The notes beneath the pieces were generated by a model. That model saw nothing but the letters and a program-made list of their open reading frames with translations, was not told the DNA's origin and made no database searches. A program made the position numbers and the translations under genes. A DNA stretch of 64,000 nucleotides, from assembly GCF_000005505.3 (NCBI RefSeq), contig NC_016131.3, forward strand, positions 22,093,501-22,157,500. Direction: 5' to 3'. Shown in pieces: positions 35,208 through 47,679 of this stretch. Source of the stretch: Brachypodium distachyon (taxonomy: Eukaryota; Streptophyta; Magnoliopsida; Poales; Poaceae). Position 1 is the first letter of the stretch. Every line of letters starts with the position of its first letter.

Positions 35208-38200
35208 ATGGCGACGCAGCCGCCTTCCTCGGCCGCGGCTGCCGACCTCTACGAGACGGCCTCGCAGCCCGACCCCTCGGCCTCCGCCGCCGGGGACGCC
35301 TACACCTTCCTGGAGTTCAACACGCAGGGCGACGACTTCGAGTACCCCGACTTCCCGGAGCTCTCCCAGCCCGCTCGATCCGCGCCGCCGCCGGCCACCG
35401 TCACCTCCTCCACCTCCTCGTCCTGGCCGGCCCCGCCCCCGCCGCCCGACGCCTCGCAAGACCCCGATCTCGTGCCGCAGGACTCGACCCCGCTCGCCTC
35501 GTCGTCCTCGCCGTCGCCGCGGTCGTCCGCGTCCAAGGCACGGGCGTCGGCCGCCGTGGCGGACGGGCTCGCCGCAGGGGTCGCGGCGCTCAGCTTCGAG
35601 GAGCCTCCCGGCGCAGGAGCGGGCGAGGACGGGTACGACTATGGCAAGGGCGACTTCGTTGAGCACGCTTGCAGGTACTGCGGGATCCACAGCCCCGCGT
35701 GTGTTGCTCGCTGCAATGTGCCGTCCTGCCGCAAGTGGTTCTGCAACTCACGGGGGAACACCTCTGGCTCTCACCTCGTCAACCACCTGGTTCGGCTCCT
35801 TCCATCTCTTGCTAATTCGGGTGATGATAGGCCTTAATATACTTGATGACTAAGGATGATCATTTCGAATTTTAAGCTTTCTAGACTGTGAAGTAGAAAA
35901 TTGTTGAGTTATCAATTACCTTTGGTCACAAAGATTCCCTTATACCTTGGTACTTCTAAGTGCTGGATTGCTTGAAAGTGCTAAGAAGGTGATACCGTTG
36001 CCAATTTGATGAAGCTGTGCTAAGTTTGCGCAATCTGGGTTAGAGTCTAGTTCAGAATTTTATAAATTTTTCTTCATAGAAAATGTTTGAGTTGATGATT
36101 TGGTGATGAGTATGTTAGTTTGATCATTGATGTCTTCTGTTTAGGGTAGCAGTTCAACTCTATTTTGCAAAGGTTCATGTTTACGCGTCCAAATTTATAG
36201 GAAATATATTTACTTTGTGACTTTGTGTACAAAATCATCTCAAATTGCCTAGGTAGGATACATGGAAAATGATTCTAAGAATTGCTGTCACACCAGCTAT
36301 GAGTTACTTTGTGACTTTGTGTACGTCTAGCTACTGTTTTTTTCGTATGACCCCTTTGTAGATAACCTTTACGGCTGTGTAGAGCACATAAGATTATGTA
36401 CTAACCATATTTGATGCATTATTCCTTGTGTATATTATATCTTTCGGATATCAGATTGATGGATGATTATCATAAGTCACCTCTGATTATTTCGCGTCTT
36501 CAGGAAGGAATTGTTTCATTGGTGTTCCAGAAAAATAGCTATACGAATATCTTAACAATTAACCCGGTTTTTGCACCAAATAAGAACTTTGAAAGTAGCC
36601 AACATATTTCAGGCTTAAGCAGACATTTTCTTTGTGCAAAGATTTAGGCTCCGTTTGGCATTGCGGTGGATTGTCATAATCTTGTTTTGTCCACCCACTT
36701 TTCACTATTTTCCTGTTTGGCAACCAACTATACTTTCATGTTTATTTTTCCACAGCAGATTATAAAATAAGTTCAGCACAGCACAGTTCAGCAATGCCAA
36801 ACTGAGCCTTAGTATCTACTCCCTCCGATCCATAAAAGTGTCGCCCATTTTGTACTAAATGAGTACAAATTTTGTACCAAGTGGACGACACTTTTTATGG
36901 ATCGGAGGGAGTACCTGATTTCATCTATTTGTAGAAGAAAACTGTATTCATTTTGGCTATCTTATTATAGTATAAATTGTGTCTAAATGCTTGTGTATCG
37001 ATGTACATTTTTCACAGGTTAGAGCAAAACATAAGGAAGTTTGCCTTCACAAGGACAGCCCTCTGGGTGAAACAATCCTCGAATGCTACAATTGTGGCTG
37101 TCGGAATGTATTCCTTCTTGGTTTTATCTCAGCAAAGGCAGAGAATGTTGTTGTTCTACTGTGTAGAGAGCCATGCTTGAATGTTAATGCACTGAAGGAT
37201 ATGAATTGGGATCTTAGTCAGTGGCTTCCTCTCATTGATGACAGGTGCTTCTTATCATGGCTTGTCAAGGTAAGAGCTTTTCTCCATTTTTTGTTTGGTG
37301 GTGAGTGCGTTTGTACATGTCTTTGTTTTCTTCCTGACAATTGAGCAATTTTACTCCCTTCCAGGTTCCCTCAGAACAAGAGCAGCTGCGAGCACGCCAA
37401 ATTAGTGCCCAGCAAATTAACAAAGTGGAAGAGCTCTGGAAAACAAATCCTGATGCCTCTCTTGAAGATCTTGAAAAACCTGGTGTAGATGACGAACCCC
37501 AGCCCGTGGTTTTGAAGTATGAAGATGCTTACCAGGTTTGAACTTTTCTGCGGGCATTTGTTTTGTTTCTTGAGTATTTTGGCTATCTTATTGTATCACT
37601 GTGTCGGTAATACTTTCAAGTCTTCTGTTTACTGGTGCTGTAACTAGAATGCCTTTATTGTTTCTGCCAGTATCAAAATGTTTTTGCTCCATTGATAAAG
37701 CTCGAGGCCGATTATGACAAGGTACTGTCTGTTGACAATATTTTCTGAAGTGTTTCTTTAGCAGGACCCTTGAAAAGAGAACTGATTTTTCCATTGTTTT
37801 ATTTGCCCTTGTTATTTTTCTGTAGATGATGAAAGAGTCACAAAGCAAGGACAGTGTAACTGTGCGGTGGGATATTGGACTGAACAAGAAGCGCGTTGCC
37901 TATTTTGTCTTTCCAAAGGTTTGTTTGAGTACTGGAAAAAATATGATCTGTGAATGTGGAACCTTATTAATCTTGTCACAGATTATTCTGTCTTTTCATT
38001 GTACTTCCGATCAACTAGTTCTTACTGCGCAGTTATTAGCTCATGATCCAACTAATTTCTGGAGATCAATTTTACAATTTAGGAAGATAATGAATTAAGA
38101 CTTGTCCCTGGAGATGAGCTCAGGCTGAGATATTCTGGTGGTACTTCACACCCTGCATGGCAATCTGTGGGTCACGTGGTATGTGTTTTAAGAACATGCT

Positions 38201-41200
38201 GTTGGTAGCTATGGTAACCTCAATAGAATTGCTTATACTGGCACTCATGCTAAGCTCCTTCTTTTCTACAGATTAAACTCACTGCACAAGAGGAGGTGGC
38301 ACTTGAGCTTCGTGCTAGCCAGGTATAAGGATCAGTTCTTTCTTGTTTCCTCTTAGCATGCCCTCAACTTCGTGTGGTTTGCACCTTAAACCTTTCTGTG
38401 TTTCAGGGCGTACCTGTTGAACTGAGCCATGGATTCAGTGTGGATTTTGTTTGGAAGAGTACTAGCTTTGATAGGATGCAAGGAGCAATGAAGACTTTTG
38501 CTGTAGATGAGACAAGTGTTAGTGGGTAAGTGCTATGCTATTTGTATTTTTGAGTTGTCAGCATGGAGGCATCCTTATTTTGTCTGTCGTGACTTGTGAG
38601 TATGAGTAGAAGGGGAAGTAGTTTCAAATCGAGCAAGTACTTCAGCTAATTTTGATTTTGAGTTTGAGTTACTCTTGTTTTTTCTTAGTGCAAACACAGG
38701 TAACTGGAAAGCAATAGACATATTTCTAGTCCTGCAAGGCTCGAAGCTACCATATAATAAAATTGATGGCACATTTGATCCCTCGTTTAACCAAAATTGT
38801 GAAAAAACAAGATATAGGAGAGCTTTAATCATGAATCCATTGATTGTTCTCTTTAATTAAGACATACTACCCAGCTCTTTCCTGATTTGGATATGGGGTC
38901 AAGGGGAGGGCACTTTAGTCTACTGGATGTTTCCAGCAGTAAGTTTGTAGTTGGATTCTTTGCTTGTTCACAATAATTTACAGTATATGGCATAGTCATC
39001 TGCCATCAGCTTCAGCTAATTCTTATTTTTCTATATTCCCTCAACACAGGTACATATACCATCACCTTTTGGGGCATGAAGTTGAGCATCAGATAATTCG
39101 TAATACACTACCAAAACGCTTTGGTGCACCAGGACTTCCAGAACTAAATGCTTCTCAGGTACCTTGATTTATTAGTTAGTATGCTGACACCAAGTGCTTA
39201 TTAAGTTACTAGTTGAACAGTATGTGACCTTTTTCATGTTGCTTCTAATTAGTACTCCTTTCAGCAACACAATTTCATGGTTAGATTGATATGCTGTCCT
39301 CCCCGTGGTTTCTTACGTGATTATCTAATTTAAACCATGGTTTTAAAGGCGTCCGTAAGGCGACGCCTAAGCGTCAGGGCGCCCCCGCGCACGAAAGCGT
39401 CGGCCTCGCCTCAGTCTTCCACATGAGGCGTCTGCCTTAGGCCTTTGAGGCGTCTATGGCGTCGATTAGCCGTCCTAGGGCGTCGCCTCGTCCAAATTGG
39501 ACGACCTATGCAAGGGCGGGAGCCTCCCGTGCGGCTGGCAGGGAAATTAGAAAGAAACTGGAGCCGGGCGGGATATTAGAGAGGAAAAATGGAGGCCGGC
39601 GGGAAATCTGGGAGGGAAATAGGAGGCGGGAGGGTAAATTGAGGGAATCGTAGAAGTATTGGGAGAGAGAGGGGCGCAGGTACCAGACAAAATCTCCTTA
39701 GCCACTGCTTCCTCCGTGCTCTGCTCCTCCGGCGGACGTCCTTCAGGCGCTCGGCTCCTTCTCCGGCGAAGGGAAATCAGGTGCCAGGCCTCAAGCCCAG
39801 AGCTTCCTCAAGGCGCAGATACTTGAAATCACGGCCGCACAAATTGTTATTCCTATCAATTACCATGTTTGATTTCCTTGATTGCTGTCCCTATGATCAT
39901 GGCTAGTTACCATGTTTGAGTCCTTGATTGAGTTACCATGTTTGAGTCCTTGATTGCTGCTGATTTCCTTGATTCTTGTCCCTATGATTCCTATACTTCA
40001 GTTAAGATGCTACCTATCAATAGTGGACGTTGCCCCTCTATGATTGCTCAACAATTTAAAGATATGCATCTCTAGTCAATAGCCAATATATTTTGCTCCT
40101 ATAGTAGGTCTAACAGGTCTATGGCGTCGCCTCGCCTTACGCTTTAGACGCTTAAAAGTTGAAAAGGGGTCAGGGCGCCTCGCCTCGCCTTACCGCCTTA
40201 AAAACTATGATTTAAACTAATGTGGCCACATAGGCCATAGCTGTTGCAGTGCTATAGATATACCAAAGTTAAATTATTTTAACCTAACATCTGTTTTGTT
40301 GATCGCTTGATATGTTCTCTCATGGGCTGGTTGTGTGTATTTAGGTCTTGGCGGTTAAAAGTGTTCTCCAGAAGCCAGTTAGTTTGATTCAAGGTCCACC
40401 TGGCACTGGGAAAACTGTCACATCAGCTGCAATTGTCTACCACATGGCAAAACAAGGTCAAGGACAGGTATAAAAATGCATGATATAAATTTGTCATGAT
40501 GATTTAGCTTGGAAGTATTGTTTTACCTATTGTCTCTGTTTCAAAATCTTAGGTACTTGTTTGTGCACCAAGTAATGTTGCTGTTGATCAGTTGGCAGAG
40601 AAGATAAGCTCAACTGGTCTCAAGGTAAATGATGGATTTATGTTTATATTGATTATCCACCATTCCCCAGCTGAGCCTTTTCAACTCGTCTACTATCGAT
40701 TGTGTGTGGTGTCTGCAGAGTACTGGAACTATTATGTTGTTTAATTATCTCTCTGCTTCACCTCACTGCAAGAATAATTTAAGAGAATATTTCAAATGCT
40801 TCCTCCTGAATAACTTAAAGATAGATAACAAAAGCCCTCATTCGCCACCGGCCTGCATTTTGAATTATCTCCAGCTCCTATCACACACTTGTTAGTATTA
40901 TCCAATGATACATTATTTGCAATTTTATTATTTCAACGAGTAACTGTGATTGAATACCCCAACTCCAGGTTGTTAGGCTGTGTGCAAAATCTAGAGAAGC
41001 GGTTTCGTCTCCTGTTGAGCATCTGACACTTCATTATCAGGTCACCCTTGATTCTTATCTAGTTGCATGCATGTAAAGTAACCTTTTATTGGGTGTTAAT
41101 CATGTGATTTTGCAATTATGCAGGTTCGGCATCTTGATACTTCTGAAAAGAGTGAAATGCATAAGCTACAGCAGCTGAAAGATGAGCAAGGTGTTTTATC

Positions 41201-44200
41201 CGCTCTTAACATGTGATGCCATATGATTGGACATTTTCTTCTGAGACATATGACTGCATTTTGTTGACTGAGAGTTGTTATGGTTATGTTCTATTTCCAC
41301 AGGAGAATTGTCGAGCAGTGATGAGAAGAAGTACAAAGCACTAAAACGAGCTACTGAAAGAGAGATATTACAAAGTGCTGACGTCATTTGCTGCACTTGT
41401 GTTGGTGCTGGAGATCCTCGCTTGTCAAACTTCCGTTTTCGCCAGGTAATGATTTATCTACTTTCTGCAGACATTAGGTTGCATGTTCATAGTTGGTCTG
41501 CATTATATCCTGAAATGGTGGCAAAATTTTATTGCCAGGTTCTTATCGACGAGTCTACACAGGCAACAGAGCCTGAATGTCTTATTCCATTGGTTCTTGG
41601 TGTCAAGCAGGCAAGCAGTAATGAATGTGTTCATTTAGGCTATTGTGATTATGTCTATTTATACCTTTCTATTTATTTAGGTTGTTCTTGTTGGGGATCA
41701 TTGCCAATTGGGCCCGGTCATCATGTGCAAAAAGGCAGCACGTGCAGGATTAGCACAGTCTCTCTTTGAACGTCTTGTTATCCTTGGAGTCAAGCCCTTC
41801 AGGCTACAAGTAATGTTTGCCTCTTTTTTTTTCCGTCTGTTATTAGTATTATCATGCCTAGGCAGTCGTCTTACTTTGATTGCCAAAACTCTGAAAGCTT
41901 TGAGGTTGAAAACACGATAAGTGAGTAATATCTGAGTTTAAATCATGATATTTGCAATGATTAACCAGTTAATATTCTTTTGAGAAGAAAGCCTTTTCAG
42001 ACAAATGGAAGTGAGATGAACAGTCAGACATTTATTACAAAGTTGCTGACAGCAGCTGAAATATTTCAGCAGAAATCCTAATGTTAATTTAATTACCCTG
42101 ATTTACAGGTTCAATATAGAATGCACCCTTGTCTTTCAGAATTTCCTTCCAACTGTTTCTATGAAGGCACGCTGCAAAATGGAGTAACTGTAAATGAGAG
42201 ACAATCAACTGGAATTGATTTTCCTTGGCCTGTTCCAAATCGACCCATGTTCTTCTATGTGCAGGTACCTTGGATAATTGCTGACATTTTAAGTATGCAC
42301 AAAGCTTTATGGTTATGTTGAGCGGTTCGTACTAATTTTCTATAGATGGGAGTAGAAGAAATCAGTGCTAGTGGGACATCTTACCTCAATAGAACTGAAG
42401 CTGCGAATGTTGAAAAAATTGTAACTACATTTTTAAGAAGTGGTGTCGTGCCAAGCCAGGTATCTACCGAGTAAATATGAGTACTGGTCATCTGAAAGTT
42501 CTTCTACCAGCTCCTTTATGAGAAGACATCGTTAATTCCTTGACATATCTTATTGTGCAGATTGGAGTTATTACACCTTATGAAGGGCAAAGGGCGTACA
42601 TTGTAAATTATATGTCAAGGAATGGTTCTCTCCGCCAACAGCTGTACAAGGAAATTGAGGTTAACCATAAACATGTAAACTACAGTGTTTGACCCCATGT
42701 TGGACTTCGTTTTGCTACAATATTTGTGCGTCTTTCAGGTAGCAAGTGTCGACTCCTTCCAGGGAAGAGAGAAAGATTACATTATTCTGTCTTGTGTGAG
42801 AAGCAATGAACACCAGGTATGTTTTGTGTTATATTTTATTTGCCTCGTAATTTTCTCGTGACTATTTAACCTGCATCAGGGAAGTTTATGTACATAGGCG
42901 CATAGCGTATCATGCTTGCTGTGCAATTTGTAGTTAGCTACTATAAATTATCATACATTTCATGCAACATTAGAGTTTTAATACTACTATAAATTATCAT
43001 ACATTTCATGCAATATTAGAGTTTTAATACTCCAAAATTATTTTTGTATCTATTATACCATATTGCTTTTTATATGCTGATTTGTTTTACTTACAGTCTG
43101 GTAAATTGGCGTATACTTTCTTTGTAGCAGCAGTTCTATTTAGTGTTTGGAACTTGCTGAAAATCGACACTCGATGCTGTCAAAACTACTATACTCCCTC
43201 TGGCCGGAATTACTTGTCACTGATTTAATACAACTTTATACTAAATCTTGGACAGCAATATGGGTCGGAGGGTGTAGTATATTCTTTTGCACGGTTTATA
43301 TTTCTTGCAGGCAGTGCATTTGCTATGTAGCGAGCCATGATGTTTGTGAATTCATGTTGCATTACTTAGCTGCTCATGCTTGATGAGCAAACTGTTTTGT
43401 ACTGGCTTGTTTAAACTGTCACATACTGTTTTCAATGCCTTTTCAGGGTATTGGGTTTCTTAATGATCCACGCAGGTTAAACGTTGCATTAACTCGTGCT
43501 CGTTATGGTATAGTCGTTCTTGGGAATCCTAAAGTTCTAAGCAAGCAGCCTCTTTGGAATAGCTTGTTGACACATTACAAGGTGCACATATCCCTCGATA
43601 CATAATGTTTTTATTTTACAAATTCGGTTGCAAGTACTTTGAGGTTTTGTTCGTTTTTATTGATTCATGTCCAAATGGCTGGGATTGTATTGTCTGGAAA
43701 TGTATATTTAAGAAACGAGGTACATTACTAACTATGTTGGTTTGAATTGTTTTTAATTATACATTATAATTTCTTTGTGTTCAGGAGCACGAGTGCTTGG
43801 TAGAAGGACCTTTGAACAACTTGAAGCAGAGTATGGTTCAGTTTCAAAAGCCCAAAAAGGTAATTGTCTGCATTGGCTCTTCCAGATAACTATGGGCAAG
43901 TATTACCAGCTCCTGATGTTATTTTGTTGTGCAGATCTACAATGACAGAAGACTGTTCCTAGGTGGTGGTCAAGGTGTTATGCATGGATCTTCCTTTGGC
44001 ACTGCAGGTTCAGTAGATAAGAGAAGTGGTAGGGGCAAAGGTATATATAGTTATAATTTAATAACTTGTATTTTCTAGTTTTGCTACTTATTTATTCTAT
44101 CTAACACACCATTCTTTTGACATACAGCACACCCCTTTGTTCCATTTGGGCCGCCAAATGGGGCTCATAAACCTGGTGTGCACCCATCCTATCCGTTACC

Positions 44201-45457
44201 CCGTATGCCTTTTCCTCCATTCCCTGGGTCTCCGCATTCTCAACCCTATGCAATTCCAACCCGGGGATCATTGCATGGACCCATTGGAGCTGTTCCAGCG
44301 GTGCCTCAGCCGGGTAATAGAAACTTTGGGGCTCCTCGTGCAAATACTGGCCCTATTGGTGGCCACCTTGCTGCTCATCAACAGAACTCTCAGCAAGCTA
44401 TGGGTAATGTGGGGCCAGCTTATAACTTTACTGGCTTGGAGAATCCAAGCAGTCAGCCTTCTGGTGGAGGTCCAATGTCTCAACCTGGGCTGATGACACA
44501 GGTTTGTTCATCTCTCCATTGCACTAACACAAAACATAGCAATAGTTTGACATTAATATTTGCCTTTCCTGAATTAGATGCCTGTCCAAGGTCTTAGTCA
44601 AACATTTCGTGATGGGTTTGCCATTGGTGGGATGTCTCAGGTACAGGCAATTCATGATACATGGCATTACTATCTTAATGTTCTTCCCTTAACTGTATTT
44701 TTTTTTGTCACTAGGACTTCTTTGGAGATGATTTCAAGAGCCAAGGATCTCATGTGGCATACAACATTGCAGATTTTTCCACTCAGGTTTGTAACTATTT
44801 TTGCACTGGCATGATTATTTTCATATGGTTCTGTAATTTGTTTAAGATGGTCCAATATTATTAAATCACGCAAAAATAATAGTGCGCTATTACTCTGTGA
44901 ATCGGCTTCTAAAAAGAAAGGTAACTGTCATATGCAGGCTTCTCAAGGAGGTTATGGTGTTGAATATACACAAGGCCCCCAATCTGGATATCCTGGGAAT
45001 TATTTGAACCAAAGTGCACATCCAGGATACCCCCATATGGGCGCAACAAATGAAATCGTATCTCAGGTCTGTCCTCTGCAGTTCAAAACCATTACTCTAG
45101 TAAATTATCATTTGATGCCTTTCCCTGCGCATGTTTTTGCTCTCTGGAATTAAGCCTGTTTGCATAATCCAGGATCACATGGCTCACGGTTCACATGGCA
45201 TGTTTACACAAGCGGGATACAATGACCCATCACAAGACGAGTCTTCTCAGATGCATTATGGAATGGGTGCTCCTGGCCATCTTCAATCGCAGGTGGCTTA
45301 TTTATTTCCACATGTTTGATGTTTTCTTTCTCTGGCTGAAGAATCGTCCAACTGGGGCTAACATACTGATTTGCAGAGCATGATGAATCCTATGTACTCT
45401 CAGTCGTATGCGCACTATAACACTCAACCCCAATCCCTTCAACCTCCGCCGCAGTGA
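35208..45457 (+). CDS. UPF1: UPF1 RNA helicase (nonsense-mediated decay)
   Basis: ATP-dependent SF1 helicase, central factor of nonsense-mediated mRNA decay, cytoplasmic. The 29 exons total 3804 nt, 1267 aa: 35208-35789, 37018-37269, 37365-37535, 37671-37721, 37826-37918, 38083-38178, 38272-38322, 38407-38525, 39050-39158, 40345-40467, 40553-40624, 40969-41040, 41124-41190, 41303-41445, 41539-41610, 41681-41809, 42109-42264, 42346-42459, 42561-42659, 42739-42816, 43447-43581, 43785-43859, 43935-44040, 44128-44501, 44578-44640, 44715-44786, 44938-45066, 45173-45292 and 45377-45457. The Cys/His-rich UPF2-binding domain starts near [17 protein letters not shown]. Helicase motifs: GPPGTGKT (about 525-532), LIDEST (about 669-674), [19 protein letters not shown] and [10 protein letters not shown]. 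The C-terminal tail is Gly/Pro/Gln-rich with SQ sites (GGMSQDFFGDD). Intron 15 uses a GC donor. All other junctions are GT-AG and phases close. Confidence 0.97.
36819..36911. mobile_element. Stowaway-like MITE in UPF1 intron 1
   Basis: 93 bp, near-perfect palindrome with CTCCCTCCGATCCATAAAAG ends and TA flanks. Confidence 0.87.
39336..40209. mobile_element. hAT-like non-autonomous element in UPF1 intron 9
   Basis: 874 bp flanked by the 8-bp direct repeat ATTTAAAC (39328-39335 and 40210-40217). Inverted ends are CATGGTTTTAAAGGCG and CATAGTTTTTAAGGCG, followed by GC-rich subterminal repeats of the GGCGAGGCG type. No transposase was seen inside. Confidence 0.88.
42941..43032. repeat. 46-bp tandem duplication in UPF1 intron 20
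   Basis: Two copies of a 46-bp AT-rich unit beginning CTATAAATTATCATACATTT, differing at one or two positions. Confidence 0.8.
43194..43274. mobile_element. Stowaway-like MITE in UPF1 intron 20
   Basis: About 81 bp with ends CTCCCTCTGGCCGGAAT and a degraded GGTCGGAGGGTG, near TA. Confidence 0.7.
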
Positions 45458-46400
45458 TCAGGAAAGCTTGTGATATGGATGAAGCCACATTAAATTTTGG
45501 AAGTTTGATGAATTGCATCCCCTTGGCTGATGGCAGCTTGGTTGTGCCTTTTTGCACTAGTATGCAGAAATTTTGGTGCATAGGCATCAGTTGCAAGCAA
45601 TGAGCACAAGCATCTTTTGGCGCACTACGTATTGGGTCAGGCTTGTACGAGGTGGCTATGGTTTATCGACCATAGACCATTGCTAAGGAGCAGAAGGATT
45701 GTGACACATCTCTTCCTTGTCAGTACTTCGCAATGAGGCTTGACAACACCAGGTCGCCACTTGTGCATTGAGAGAAAGAGTGATGCTACCCCTCACATCG
45801 CTTCACCTGTACAGAAGGCAAACGGGGCTTGTAGTGGTACGATGTGAATATGTGCTGCCATCCAAGTTGAAGGTGCGGCAGCTATCGCCTGACTACATGG
45901 TATCACAGAAGGGGCCTGCAGATTGGCTTTTGTATAGAGGTGCTTTAGGTGGGGTGGCTAACCCTCTCGGATCTCTCACATGGCCTAAGATACTTGCCTC
46001 TACGTTATGTATGCTTTCGATATAGTAAATTTATATCACAGAAAATGATGTAGGCAATGTTGCTTGAAACAACGAGTGCAATAGCTTGTGGTGTTTGGTG
46101 GACATTGAGGTTTTGTTGGATCTGTTGGTCATTTTTTGTAGCACAGTCTTGTTTCTGCAATTTAAAGGCTGATGACTGTGGCGTTGATTTTTACCTTACT
46201 GATTTTTACCTTACTGATTTCTTCAATGGCGTGTTTGTTTCTTCTCGATTTCTGGTCTCTTTCGTTCTGTTCTTAAGTGCCTCAGCTCGGGAACCTTAGA
46301 ATTGGTGTTTTGGTGATCAAAGTAGGACACTGCAAGTGTGATTATGGGCCAATGTAAATAAAGCCTGACAGCGGGTTTTGCTAGATTTGAACTAAGAATC
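45458..46400 (+). other. UPF1 3' UTR and downstream flank
   Basis: No coding frame continues after the UPF1 stop. A poly(A)-signal-like AATAAA occurs at 46357-46362; the real cleavage site is unknown. A short GATTTTTACCTTACT duplication sits at about 46187-46220. Confidence 0.45.
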
Positions 46401-47600
46401 TAATCTCAGATAGGAGAGCAGAGGCTATAAGAAAAGATTAGGGAAAGACAGGGTTATTGCTTGATGCTCCACCTCATAAAAATGCATATTTCAACATGTC
46501 AACTTGTTGTGTGTCAGAAGAAAATCAACTGATGACCATTAACTTCAAACTTTAGAAGTACTCCCTTCGCCTCTAAGTAAGTGTCGTGGATTTGTATAGA
46601 TTTTTATACAAATTCACGAAGATAAAAGTTCTTTATGTGTGTCAGCATGATTTGTATAAATTCTTATACAAATTCATGAAGATGAGGGAAAGAACATTTA
46701 TCTTCATAAACAAGCAGGTCGGGACTGCTGTCAACGAACTGTGGCTTATCCATCTAAGATAGTTGCTGGATTGCCTTTCCACGCCAGGGACATTTCTGCA
46801 ATTGACATGAGTAACTTGGCAAATGCAGACGTGCCTTGACCTGGATATGGGTCAATTTTTTCTACTTACGAAATTTGGAGTTGGCGGTCGTTTATTCACT
46901 CCTGACAAATTGGATCGTGCTAAGTTAGAGAAGCACACACAATGTCTCCAATATCCAGGAGCTTTGGTTTATAATTCAAATCCAACAAACACATTGTAAG
47001 GCTTTAAATGCATTGTTCCGTAATCTAGTTATTATATGTATTGTTGGATTTATTTTTTTCTCGCAGTTCGGTAGCAAAACACGGGTTCTTTTCTAGTGGA
47101 TTGAAAAGGTGAAGTTCACAAAGATACACCCTGCCATGCGCATGATACATAATCTATTTTATCCAATAAATTAATACTTAAATGTTAAAAGTGCAACTGA
47201 ATTGCGCGTTTGGCATGCAGATTTTTGTTCTCGGGTAGTGGACAGTACAAAAACCTTTTTTTTTCCTATTGAATCTTCTCTCTCATGCTTTGCTATGTTT
47301 TGAAAAGAGGGAATTTCCTGAGCTTCCGCAATACAGCGATGCACATAACAACTTTATTTCAAACTTATATCGTTCCAAGTCACACAAAATGGATACAAAA
47401 ATAAGCCAAACAAAGCAAAAATCCTGAAGATAGTGTCTATGCATCCAGCAGTCTAGCACCAGACCAGCAGTCAGCCTAGTAGGAGATACCTCGAGTGACC
47501 ATCTCCATCTTTTTTTTAACCAAGGTGACCATCTCCATCTCGGTGAAACCAGAAGCCGAAAACTACCGATTGTCCACATGGATGAGGAAGGACCATAAGC
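46401..47600. other. Repeat-derived intergenic sequence
   Basis: Contains a partial MITE end at about 46559 and internally repeated GATTTGTATAGATTTTTATA stretches. A Helitron-like 3' terminus, GTAGCAAAACACGGG then TTCTTTTCTAG, ends at 47096 with host T at 47097; its left end was not found. No gene was recognised. Confidence 0.4.
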
Positions 47601-47679
47601 GGATCAATGTAGTGGCCTTGGCTATAACCTTCAAAAAGTGAATAACTATGTTACAAATATATCATTCCTCCAATTCTAA

